Source: Sordaria brevicollis (lineage: Eukaryota; Ascomycota; Sordariomycetes; Sordariales; Sordariaceae). Taken from it: a stretch of DNA of 64,000 bases. The DNA lies in the NCBI GenBank assembly GCA_033439795.1, contig JAUTDP010000004.1, forward strand, positions 2,666,001 through 2,730,000, read 5' to 3'. Each line of letters starts with the position of its first letter. Within the stretch, counting starts at the first letter, position 1. Shown in pieces: positions 49,773-60,779 of this stretch. Position numbers and translations under genes: made by a program. The notes beneath the pieces are model-generated. The model saw only the letters and a program-made list of their open reading frames with translations. It was not told the DNA's origin and ran no database searches.

Positions 49773-50669
49773 CATGGTGTCTAGCATGGTGGTGTTTCGT
49801 GGGTTGTTAGTGGTTGCCCTGCCACCGCGACCGGGATGCGAGCGCATACTGCGTAATGGCACAGACCAGCAGGACCAGTCAGCACCACCCAACGCAACTC
49901 CGTCCCTGTCCACAGCTCATTTCGCGGCGGGAAGGAGAGCCCAAACAGGCGAGGGGGAACAGCCAAAGCCTGTAAAATAAATCCGCCCACTCCTTTTGCA
50001 TCTGGGCCTTGTACGCTTCTTGACCGATCTTCTGAATAGCATCATCTTTTTTTTTGCATCCATCGAAATCCATCAGCCAGCGTTTTGTACCGACCAGCCC
50101 TTGCATTCTCCTAATCGATAATATACCCCCTGAGACACAATGGTGAGTGGATCTGTCCCTGTTTATTCGCCGCGGGCACTCAACTGGCACGCGCGCGACC
50201 CCTCTCCATCCATCCCTCCGTCCCAACTCCCGATGCATGGAAAGCATGCGAAAGCAAGAGCCAGGAACCCCGCGGTTGCCCACGACAACAAAGGCGCAAG
50301 GTGCCACAACCTTGGAAGCCGCAACGCTCTGCCGCCAGCATGAGTTGGAGCACTAAAATGCGCCTGGCTTGAGCGCTGCCGACTGGGAGCTGCAAGGTCC
50401 TGCTTCCTGTCTGTTCGGCATCCATCGATCACAGCAAGTTCAACAAACACCACATTTCGCCAACCTTTCGATCGCATCGTCGCTCCCTTGCCGCTTGGAT
50501 TCTTGCGCCTTGTTTTCGCAACCATCCGTCCTTGTCCTCCCGATTGCCGACTCCAGCACGGTCGCAAGCCAGCGCTTTACCTTCCGCCCAAGATAAACCG
50601 CGATTCATATCACACACCCGGATCATTTGAAAGGAGATTTTTGTTTGCGACAGCGCAACATAAGGAACA
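49773..50669. promoter_or_regulatory. Upstream region of the myosin light chain gene
   Basis: Ordinary composition resumes here. No separate gene is recognised. A strong donor-like GTGAGT at 50143 and an acceptor-like GCGACAG ending at 50653 suggest a 511 nt intron in the 5' UTR. Confidence 0.4.
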
Positions 50670-51275
50670 ATGGCATCTAACCAGTTCGACGGTCAGGCTT
50701 CTACCAACTACAAGGAGGCGTTTTCGCTTTTCGACAAGCGCGGAAACGGCCGTGTCGCCCTCGACAGCTTGGGTGACCTTCTCCGCGCTTGCGGCCAGAA
50801 CCCCACGCTCGCCGAGATCCGCGAGCTTGAGAAGAACGTTGGTGGTGACTGTGAGTGGTGCCCGAGCGCAAACCGATATTCTGAGTACGAACACATAGCT
50901 GACATGTGCCTGTTCCATCCGACAGTCGACTTTGAGACCTTCCAGCGCGTCCTCAACAGGCCAGGTGGCTTCCGTGATCCCGGCGAGCCCGAAGAGTACT
51001 GCCGCGGTTTCCAGGTGTTTGATAAGGACATGACGGGTTTCATTGGCGTCGGTCAGCTCAAGTACATCTTGACGAATCTCGGCGAGAAGATGACGGACGA
51101 GGAGGTAGACGAGCTCCTCAAGGCCGTTGATACCAGCTCTGGCCAGGTTAACTATACCGGTAAGCTAGCTTCTGCTGTTTGCCTGTTTGCCTGGGCGAAA
51201 ATCTAGGAGTGTCACAAAGCTAACGATATATGTGTGACGCAAACAGAGCTCGTCCGCACCATCCTTGCCAACTAA
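50670..51275 (+). CDS. cdc4: Myosin essential light chain, Cdc4-type EF-hand protein
   Basis: A 147-residue EF-hand protein related to fission yeast Cdc4, the essential light chain of type II and V myosins needed for the cytokinetic ring. Exons are 50670-50850, 50926-51159 and 51247-51275, with introns of 75 and 87 nt. Segments YKEAFSLFDKRGNGRV, SLGDLLRACGQNPT, LNRPGGFRDPGEPEEYCRGF, FDKDMTGFIGVGQL and LTNLGEKMTDEEVDEL match the fungal Cdc4 pattern closely. The last exon encodes only ELVRTILAN. The calcium loops lack several acidic ligands, as in light chains that do not bind calcium. The start is the ATG opening this frame. An upstream ATG at 50140 is probably in the 5' UTR. Confidence 0.93.
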
Positions 51276-52707
51276 GAACAAAACGAATCGAGATCGCGAA
51301 GACGTGGTCCGGCATTATGACGAGGGAATCTGGGTTAGGAGGTCAAACATTGCTGGATATGGGTTAGGAGGAATCACGGGACACAAATCCGTTCGAGGAA
51401 ACGGCGTCATATACCATCTATTACAGGGAAATTGCATGTGTTTTAATCCAGGCAGGCGTCGGAGTCTTGATAAGATATGAATTTGGACATATCTGTTACC
51501 AGGAACTGGATTCACCTATGCTACGGTTTACACGGTTCGTGCAACCCCACTCCATCCCTTCCTCTTGAGTGACACTCCCTCGGGTGATCACTCGAAGCTG
51601 ATTTCATGGGCGCAAGCTGTTTTCTCAAGCCGTGATAGTACGGATCACATCATGGGCTGGCTTGGTTTTTATAACTAAACCCGACGCCGAACGCCCTTAA
51701 GCCCTGCTTCGGCTCTGGGGTTAAGGGGGATGTGGAGATTCTCGCAGTATTCGTTTCCCGGCCCCTAGTTTGGGTAGGATGATGAAGCCCAACATGAAAC
51801 TTTTCCGGTACCTTCGGAGGTATCAACCACGTTATTGACCACAACGAACCACAGAGAAGAAACAAACATCACATCGTCTCGATATGTGCATATAAAGTTC
51901 CTGCAGAAGGCTGTACGTACGTAAGTTACAAGGAAGGTCCGGTTACGGAACACTCACGCCCTATGGCAAGTGGATCCTGTCAAGTCGGCTTGCATCGGTC
52001 TTAGTCAATTATGGAGCCTGGCCCTCCGGTTGACGGCCATGGGTCGTTCCTTCTTTTCTCTATCGGCAAGTGAACCGGGAGAGAATCTTTTCTATGACAC
52101 CATTTTTATTTCGTATTTGCCAATCTGTGCATTTCTTTGACTCACATCTCACGCTACTTTGAGGAAAATTTTTAATTTGAGCGAAAACTTGATAAGTTGT
52201 TTTGCGGCCCTGTTTGCTCTGGAGACCGGTTTGAACGACCAGACCGATATTTGTACCAACAACAACTAGGAGGACGACACTTGACACGAAGGAGTACAAT
52301 CATGACACTCGACGATACTGACCACGTACGACATCGGTTTGCTCTTTACGACATCGGAATTGAAATGAACGCTGGACGACATACAAGTGTCACGCAAACG
52401 ACAGACAATCACCATGAATAAGGATGTAATTTGGAGTTGGGGAATGATTCGACAATGGGTTCGGACCAGTGGCTCACGTTAAGGGGGTTAGAGGAAGATG
52501 GACTTGATTCGGATCTACCCAATCGACATATAAGCTCGACATCTCGCCAGTTCACAAGTCTCTTCGACTCGTATTCAGCAACATCTGGAATGAGAGAGGA
52601 GGAACACGTTCGGCCATCGACACCGCCCCTTACTCTCAAGGTTGACTACCACGGAAACACCCGTACGATATTTTACTTACGACACGTTTACACGCCCACA
52701 AACCGCC
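51276..52707. other. Intergenic region
   Basis: This is the 3' region of the light chain gene and the upstream region of the oligopeptidase gene. Open frames here are short with no recognisable domain. No gene is called. Confidence 0.45.
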
Positions 52708-55282
52708 ATGACCGGCATGTACGACAACCCACCACAGCCACCAAAGCTGCGAAATCATACGCCAGAAAGCGTCACCGCCGCCTTCGAAGCATGGGCCGAC
52801 AAACATCGTGCTGCGCTGGACGCCATCGTGGCCAATGTCGACCTGGATGACCCAACGACCATCACCTTTGAGCATGTCATGAGTCCCGAGATCGAGTTTG
52901 AGAACGAAAAGTACTCGCACAGCCTTCGTTTCTACCAGTACGTTTCACCAAACAAGGACTTGCGGGATACCACTCGCAGAATGGCAAAGTGGTACGGTGA
53001 GTTCTGGACGGACATGAACACGCGCGAGGACGTTTTTCGGGCGAGAGATGCCCTTTACCACAAGTCTGGTCTCGCGGCAAGCAGGGAGCAAGATCCCGCT
53101 CGTTGCATTACCGAGGACATTGCAAGAAATGCAGGTTTTGAAGACGTCGAGAGTGCTGTCGCCCTGGAGGAAGCGTGGAAAGGGGCAATCGGGTCAGGTT
53201 TGGGCTTGGCCTCTGAATCTCAACGTGACCGCTTTAAACAAATTCAAAGACGCCTGGAGACAATCAAGAGCGAGTTCAACACAAACCACGCTACTGATAA
53301 CGGCTGCAACTGGCTCACCCCTGAAGAACTGGACGGCATGGACAGTGATGTTCTTGATCAGTTGGTCAAAGGAACGGAGGAGAACGAAGGCAAGCTTAGG
53401 GTCACGTTCAATCCCAGTCATTACGAAATCATTCTTAGAGACGTCAAGAATCCGGAGACCCGAAAGCGCATGTGGATTGCCATGGAAAACAAAGTACATC
53501 ACATTCTGTAAGTTCTTGCTGGTCGGAAAAGCCTACTAACCATGTCACGTCAGTGTCCTGAGAACGTTCCCCTCTTCAAGGAAGCCATGCTTCTCCGTGA
53601 TGAGGCTGCTCGTCTTCTCGATTGCCTGAATCATGCCACGTTGAGGATTGGAAGCCGTATGGCAAAGACACCCATGGCCGTCAACAACCTGTTGCAGGAC
53701 TTGCAAACGCGCCTTGCACCACTTGCCACCAAAGAACTTCACCAGTTGCTGGAGGCCAAGAGGAAAGACTGCGAGGCTCGTAACTTACTGTTTGATGGCA
53801 ATCTCTATTGCTGGGACTGGACATTTTATGCTTCCAAGATCTCTCAACAGGAACACGGTCTTGATCACAAGGAGATCGCCGAATACTTTCCACTCGAGTC
53901 GTCAATCACAGGCATGCTCAGTCTCTTTGGAGAGCTTTTCGGTATCGTCTTCGTCAGATTGGCTACAGAGGATCTCGAGCGCATCTCCCCAACTGGCGTT
54001 GCCGAAGATGTCATGTTCCATCCGGACACTATCATGTTCAGCGTATGGAATGACGGCTGCGAGGGTAATGACTTCTTGGGATACCTCTACATTGACGCTC
54101 ACCCACGCGAGGGGAAGTACAGACATACAGCGAACTTTCCCCTGGAACTCGGGCATGAGAAAGCAGACGGTACGAGGTTTTGCCCATCGACGGCTCTTGT
54201 TTGCAACTTCCCTGCGCCGACCAAAGACAAACCGTCACTTCTCGATCATGAACACGTTGTGGACCTATTCCACGAATTGGGACACGGGATTCACGGTCTG
54301 GTTTCGCGCACTCGTTTCTCTCGTCATCATGGAACAGCAGGCAAGCGAGACTTTGTCGAAGCCCCTAGCCAGATGCTTGAGCATTGGACCTGGAGGACCG
54401 AGTACATCAAACGCATCAGCAAACACTACCAAACTGGCGAGCAGATGCCTGCCGACATGGCCGACCAAATTGCAGCAAGCAGGCATACTCTTCAAGCGTC
54501 GAGCATCATGCGGCAAGTGTCACTCGCGATGTTTGACATGGAGGTTCATTCGCCCAAATCACGCACCGGCCTAGAGAATATGGATTTTGCCAGGCGGTAC
54601 AATGAGCTAAGGAGCGAGCTTACCGGGTGGAAGGGACAAGCTTTTGGTGAACCTATGTACGTTCTGTATTTTTCATCCTCTATCGTTCGAAATTCCACAC
54701 GCATCTAACGGTCATTATTGTAGGACGCATGGATACGCCAACCTGCAACACCTGTTTTCCGACTACGATGCAGGGTTATATAGTTACCTCTGGTCCAACA
54801 CCTATTCCTACGACATGTTCTATTCTGCATTCGCCAAAGATCCGATGGACAAATTTCAGGGTTACCGCTACCGACACATGGTTCTGGAAAAAGGCGCCTC
54901 GGAAGATGAGATGCTCATACTGGAGCAGTTTCTGGGCCGCAAACCAACCACCGATGCGTTCTTCATGGAACTGGGTCTGACTGAATCGGGATCGGTGGAC
55001 ACATCATCGCTGAAGGAAAGTTCCTTCGCTGCCCCAGCCTCCCTCATTGAGCAGTGCCCCTCGAGTGAGGAGGGTCCTTCTTTTGATTCCATTGCTGAGG
55101 GAAGTCCCTCTGGCGGAGGAGGTTCCATCGTCGCAGACAATTTATCGACTCGCGGAGGCCGGGTCACCGAGCATGACGTGTCTTCGGACGGTGCTCCGGT
55201 TGTTGAGCCCACTTCACCGAGAAAGGGGATCCGCCACAAAATGCGGGATATTGCTGCACATTTCAGGAAGAAGAAGGAGTGA
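52708..55282 (+). CDS. M3 family zinc oligopeptidase (saccharolysin/MepB-like)
   Basis: An 815-residue metallopeptidase that should cleave short peptides in the cytosol. Exons are 52708-53493, 53554-54656 and 54724-55282. The first intron uses donor GTACAT and a CTAAC branch, giving the family junction ENKCPENVPLFKEA. A nearby GTAAGT would break the frame. The zinc motif is HELGH (His502, Glu503, His506), with the third ligand expected in FVEAPSQMLEHW. YDAGLYSYLWSNTYSYDMFY and FMELGL close the catalytic domain. The usual family end lies near LGL, but here about 110 more Ser/Gly/Glu-rich residues follow, ending in a basic HKMRDIAAHFRKKKE. The start at 52708 opens MTGMYDNPPQPP, typical of the family. 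The frame is open further upstream but without an ATG. Confidence 0.92.
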
Positions 55283-56215
55283 TGGGAACATCCTAGAGAT
55301 TATCCCCGCGTGGCTACAGCAGTCTGTATTCCATTGAGGTTGCCAGCATCTATAGTTCCCAAGAAGGAAATCAATATGAAAAGAGTTCATCTGGTCATCT
55401 CAACATCCCTCATCATTGACCTGTGCCTTCTCTGTTTCTCATCACCTTTTCCCTTCATGCCTCCGCCAAGTTGTTCATGACTCTCGTTGCTGATGCATCT
55501 GAAGGGAACACCTACCTGATCCAGGTCGTCTTCCCGGCGGTGAGTCAGGCACAGTCCCCTCCGGTTCCCCATCATTCTCATCCATAGCAGGCTCAACACC
55601 AAACATCCAGACATCGCGCTCCACCAAAATTTAATTTCCCATGTCGACCCCATATTGCTTCGTCGGCCTTCATCATTGGTTCCCCAAGCATATCGACAGC
55701 TCCCAACAACACCTACCTATTGAACGGACAGAGACAGGCACCGAACAAGCCTATAGGCTGAAGCAAGGCAACCCCAGATACGCACGGCCGATGATCGGAT
55801 CAAAGCGTCCCGCATGAAGTTTCCACAGTCCTGGGTCCTGGCATGGCACCTTCTTCCAGGATGGCAGAGGTACTTCAGAGGTACTTCCATCAGATACATG
55901 CAGGTTCGTTAGACTCTGAGCCATGCGACAACGGCTGTCCTGTCTCGTGCAATCGATTGTTCATCACCAGCAGAGATCATCAGGTCCCAAGAGATAATAG
56001 GCCCTTGGCATTTGGACCTGCCTCGGGTCGGGACAAAGGGACGTTGGGACATCATGATTGGTTGAAACTCTCTGGTCAATCCGTCCGGAATATCACCGAG
56101 AGTCGCCCGAATCTGATAGTCCGTACTCCGCGACTCACCTCCCATTGCACCGCACCGTGCCGCGTGCACCGCGTGCGACGGTGTCGGCGAGCGACGTTAC
56201 TAGTGCCAAAAGTTA

Positions 56216-56239
56216 ACGAGACCGACCGACCGGTCTCGT
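56216..56239. repeat. Perfect 9 bp inverted repeat, 6 nt loop
   Basis: ACGAGACCG (56216-56224) and CGGTCTCGT (56231-56239) are separated by ACCGAC. This could form a DNA cruciform or an RNA hairpin. A second perfect 12 bp palindrome, GGGGAATTCCCC, lies at 56579-56590. Confidence 0.6.
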
Positions 56240-58725
56240 GGCTAGCTGTTGGCCCAACTGGCTCGTTTGTTTCTCTCGTTTCCAGCCTTCTTTTCGGTCT
56301 CTTCCCAGGCCCGGGGTTACTTCTCCACCGCGCGGCTGATCCCTATGTCCGCGTCTCACTAAACCTTCCTGACGATAAGCTACCTCCGCAAAAGTTCCGT
56401 ATGAGGATGTGAGAGGCGTGGAACAACGTGAGAGGTGAGATGATGGAGTTGATGAGGCTCCGAGACATCAGACGAAGGGACTACGCTAGAAAATCCCGGC
56501 ACTAACGTAAACTTCCTTTTGCCAAGCCCGGTATATCATCACTATACCCTTCTGGGCAGGTGAATAAGGCAGGGTAAAGGGGAATTCCCCGGCCACTATG
56601 TCTCGCTCTGTCGGTCACTCGGTAGCGGTCACCGCGCCCAGAAGGTGTGTGCTCGGCGTACCAAACGATGCGCGGTTGCGACAGCTTTGAATGTGTAACC
56701 ACAAGCAACACCAACACCAACGGTTCATCAGATAAGTATCATCTTGGCTGTTGGCGGTCGGTCGAGATGGTCAGTCGATCGAAATCGCAACGGCCCGACT
56801 GCGAGTTTGATACGTAGCCGCCCAATTGACAGCTTTCGGTTCGGCATTTGTATGCGACTTTGACAGGATTGGCGATGGCATTGGCAAGTGTTGGCAAACG
56901 TTGGCGATGTTGCCCAAGACACTTGACTGTTGAGCCTCAACGTATCTTTGCAACTACGCCTGCTACGGCAAACAGTTCGTTCGGTGATATTCACACAAAA
57001 AGACCAGCAGTCTGTTGACTCAACGACGGCCGCAGTCCGGAAACACCTCGTCTTGGCAATATAAGAATGACTTCGGGAAGCCGACAATCGGTCTTTCGCA
57101 ACCTCGCTGTCGTCGGTAAACAACACCGACCAAGGTCAGGGCCAAGGTCAGTCTAACTACAACTCCCCGGCTAAATAGCTGCAAGGCCGTCCACTTTACC
57201 TTGAGACACAATAACGGGGTGTGGGATGACGGTAAGCATCAATTATGTCAAGAACATAGGAATAAACCGGAAGAGAAAGAAGACCAAGTTACCGCCGCCA
57301 AGCTTCCCTAACACGGACAATTGTTCACTCCAACGTACATATCGTTCCCCCTTTTGCCCGCATCGTAAATCGTCGTCGGGGAACACTCAGTTAGCACCAT
57401 CACCAGCAACATCATGTGGAAGCATTGACCACATTCGACAATCCCCCTCATTCCGACACCTTTTTGCAATCTCCGAAACTGAGAATCTCACTTGTTGATC
57501 TCCGAGAAGCGAGAGCCAAAATCCACCTCCGCTCCAGCTCCAAACCCCAAACTTTCTCCAACATTACCCCAATGTCCGTCCCCCCTCCTACTTCCGTCCG
57601 TTGCCTGTCAGTTTGCCGGCCGTTAATCACACCCTCCTTCATCAAATCTGACACGGGCTAGCGAGAGCAAGGTGTCGTCGGTCTTAGCTTGAACTTTATC
57701 CCCACCTCATCTTGGACTTGCGCTTATGGTTACCGTTCGCACAAAGAGCCCTAACCCGAACCCTTCCATCCCATATCTAGAAGCTCATGAAGCTGTTTGC
57801 CTTTTGACTGCTGCATCGCATGCGGTATTTCGCTTTCGATTCTCGTTCGTGTGTTCGCTGCGGGTTCTTGATGCTAGATAATCTGAAGCGAGATAACGAA
57901 TGAGCCTGTGCTGCATATGCCCACCTGAATCAAAAGCATAGATTATGCATTCGACGTTTTGCCCCTTCTCGCGTTTGCTTAATCGCGGTATGCATATGTT
58001 TGTTGATCTTGATATCCATCAATGCATCATCATATCGTCAAGTACCGTTTTACACTTGCAAAGGATCGTGGCATATTTGCCTAATCATACCTCTACCTTA
58101 TCGATAGCATAACATACCGTGACCATATACACATATACTTTATCAACACCATAACATACTATTCATGCCTATAGATTGCAAGTTAGACGTTGTACCACAG
58201 TTGTTCTATTGATCGTTTCCGTTCCATGCAAAAGTGAAAAGTTAAAATAGCATGCTGTCTTCACCAAACTCGAAAAAACACCTCCTTCAAATGTGCCATC
58301 CAGCACCGACTTTGCGACCGACTGCCAAAAGCCGCCCGGCTTACCAAAACCGTCACCTCCGTTCAACTCCGTTGCGGCGTTGCCCGTTCGTCTTTCCATC
58401 ACCTTCGTTGCCCCTCACCTCCAACCATCCATCCTGTCGCTCACTGCTCGCTTGCACATCCCAACTCCTACCATAACCCGAACACCAAGGCCTTTCGCCG
58501 ACGGCCCAAGACGGCTCGAACGGTTCCAAGACGGCAAACACCGCCGATCGCAGATCATCGCAAAAAAACACTTCAGAGAAACGCCAAGTTGCTGGTCGTT
58601 TTGTGTGGCCACGGGGAATAGGGGCCCTACAAAGTGGACCTTTTTTCGCCCAAGAGGTACCTTTCTGTATCTTATCTTATCACCTTGTAAAATACCGTAA
58701 CAAGGTCTGTGACGGGCTACCTTTC

Positions 58726-58775
58726 GGTTAGGATTAGGGTTAGGTTAGGTTAGGGTTAGCTAGGGTTAGGGTTAG
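58726..58775 (+). repeat. Interstitial telomere-like TTAGGG array
   Basis: About 50 bp of TTAGGG-type repeats, intact units mixed with shortened TTAGG and altered TTAGC units. TTAGGG is the telomere repeat of most filamentous ascomycetes. Genes lie on both sides, so this is internal. A 17 bp direct repeat (TTGTAAAATACSGTAAY) occurs on either side, at 58685-58701 and 58842-58858. Confidence 0.85.
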
Positions 58776-58993
58776 CCCCGGGGGTGCAGGGGGCCGGTGA
58801 GAGGCCCCGCGTGTGAATGGTTTCATATGCTTTCCATATGGTTGTAAAATACGGTAATGTTACGGCTAGTACTCGCAGTACTTTTTGGTCGTCCAAATTG
58901 GGAATTTCCAGGGCCCTTAATCACCCAGCCCGTTTTGTGTAACGAACCAGCCAAGCCAGCGAACCTTTTCGCCGCATTTTGAGTCAATTGGGC

Positions 58994-59431
58994 CCTGATC
59001 GGTATCCTACCGCTGGACTTTCTAGAGCGGTACAGAGGGTCACCGGTACAGCTTCGTTGCATTAGAAGCGGAGTGAAACTTTGAGACGTATATTTACCTC
59101 GAAGGCTTTCCCTTTCTAAGCGTTAGAGCCTTGGCTGGCGTCTTGGTCAATTCCTATACCGCTGAAGCAAAGTCACTTTTGCCAAGGTCGGCCAAGAAGT
59201 CTAAATACTACGTCGCTATACCCTTCTCGATCCAAATTTCTACCGCTCGAAGGCTCAACCGCTAGAATTTGTACCGCTGCAAAAAGATAGGTTTTTGAGA
59301 GAAGAGCAGCGGTACAACAGCTTGGCGACCACAAGAATAGCCAAGACACTAAAAGCAGACCCCAGGCCAGAAAGTCACTTCTAAGCCAAACTTTCCTTCC
59401 CAGAACCAGCGCCGGTGGGATACCGATCAGG
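58994..59431. mobile_element. Candidate 438 bp TIR element (MITE-like)
   Basis: Fourteen-base perfect inverted ends (CCTGATCGGTATCC) at 58994-59007 and 59418-59431 continue imperfectly inward for about 10 more bases. The interior carries seven copies of ACCGCT in either orientation at 59009, 59026, 59158, 59242, 59258, 59273 and 59308, like the subterminal repeats of hAT-type elements. There is no coding capacity and no target duplication was recognised. Confidence 0.4.
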
Positions 59432-60779
59432 CTCTTGACCAGTCACACATGCGAGATATGCCAATCGAGCCACTGACCAATTCAGTTGCCTCGACTGTTT
59501 CAATTGCCCAACCAACTGTTACCCAAACACTTCGCTTCCTCTTTTATTTCTCTTGGCCCGTCTTATCCCGTCATTAGGCGACGCTATCCTTTTTCCAACG
59601 CCATAGCATTGCTAGCGAACAATGATCATGACCCAAAACATCACCGGATTCATACGACAGTTTGTCACAGGTTCACAAAGTCAACTATTATGTAAAAGCG
59701 TCGGGGAGTTTCAGGATAACAGTACCCGTAGACCAGAATCTGGGGTCGGGCCGCCTGGAAAAAGGCACCCGTGACTCCTTTTCCCCGGATTTACACGCAA
59801 GTCAATACTATCCACTTTAACTTCTCGCCAGGCCTCTGGATTTGTCTGGAACATCACCGTCCTTGCTTGCATCGTAGTAGTGGTGACACAGAGTTTGGTG
59901 TTTGAGAGACGTGGCCGTGCAAAAAGGCTGGCGAGGGCTGGCTGGAGCCGCTGGAGCCGCTGACTGCTGGGGTGAGTGTGAGGTGGAGGGTTTCGTAGCC
60001 CCAGGATTGTTGAGGAAAAAGCTCCACACAACACGAGAATCTTTCACAAACTTGAGATTAGAGAGAGGCGTGGCAAAAAGTAAAAAAAAAGCGAAGGCTG
60101 GTGTTCATAGCAATGATGTGTTCGACGCAGCAAAGGTAATGGTTTTAGAGTCATCTTTGATTTCTGAGCATTTGTTCGGCGACCCAAATACCCTCTATAG
60201 AGTCTAGGTGGCATCTATCAATATTCCTTGCCCATCATCGCACTTTGGCCATGCACATTAACAATGATCGGTAAACATGTTTCCATCATTAGTGTAGGTC
60301 TCCTGTCCGTCCGTCCCAATTGCGTCCAGCCCAGTTCCCCAGTGCATCATCCATCCATCCGTCATCCATCTTTCTCGTTCGTGTGATTGCCATATCCCAT
60401 GACCTTCCCATATAGTACATGCATGCGTAAAACGTAAACAAAAGTGCTGCGCGCATCTAAACCATGAAAACCAAAGACCTGGAAAACCAAGTACCCAATG
60501 CAACAGCGCACCGCCCAGAACACAAACACCCAGAGAAGACGACCATGCAGAACGGTCTCAACTCCGCGCTGAAATGCTCGGTGCGAAATCCAGAAACTCC
60601 GACTCAAAGTAAACCGGAAAAAATAAACATACTCAAAACATTTCCCCAGGCCCAGAAGCCCGGGGGGTATACAAAAAAGGGGGATTTGAGGGTGCGGACT
60701 GTAGGCAGACAAAGAAGCCATCGCCGCACGAGATTAATTATGTATAACATCCGGGAATCGGATGCGTGTAATGGCGCAA

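Larger units (their letters stand above)
55283..60779. other. 5.5 kb without a recognised protein gene
   Basis: Base composition is normal and there is no sign of RIP. Several open frames of 60-190 codons exist, but none shows a known domain, compositional bias of a real gene or splice continuity. The region contains a hairpin (56216-56239), an interstitial telomere-like array (58726-58775) and a candidate TIR element (58994-59431). It might hold non-coding transcripts or fast-evolving genes that I cannot see. Confidence 0.4.

Noticed and set aside
53500..53553. GTAAGT at about 53508 as donor of the first oligopeptidase intron
   Set aside because: Joining there shifts the frame. The GTACAT donor at 53494 gives the conserved ENKCPENVPLFKE junction.
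55843..56412. 189-codon open frame on the plus strand in the gene desert
   Set aside because: No recognisable domain, composition resembles read-through of GC-normal non-coding DNA, and an opposite-strand frame overlaps it.
58293..58700. 135-codon open frame ending beside the telomere-like array
   Set aside because: Overlapped by frames on both strands, Pro/Arg-rich low complexity, no splice or homology support.
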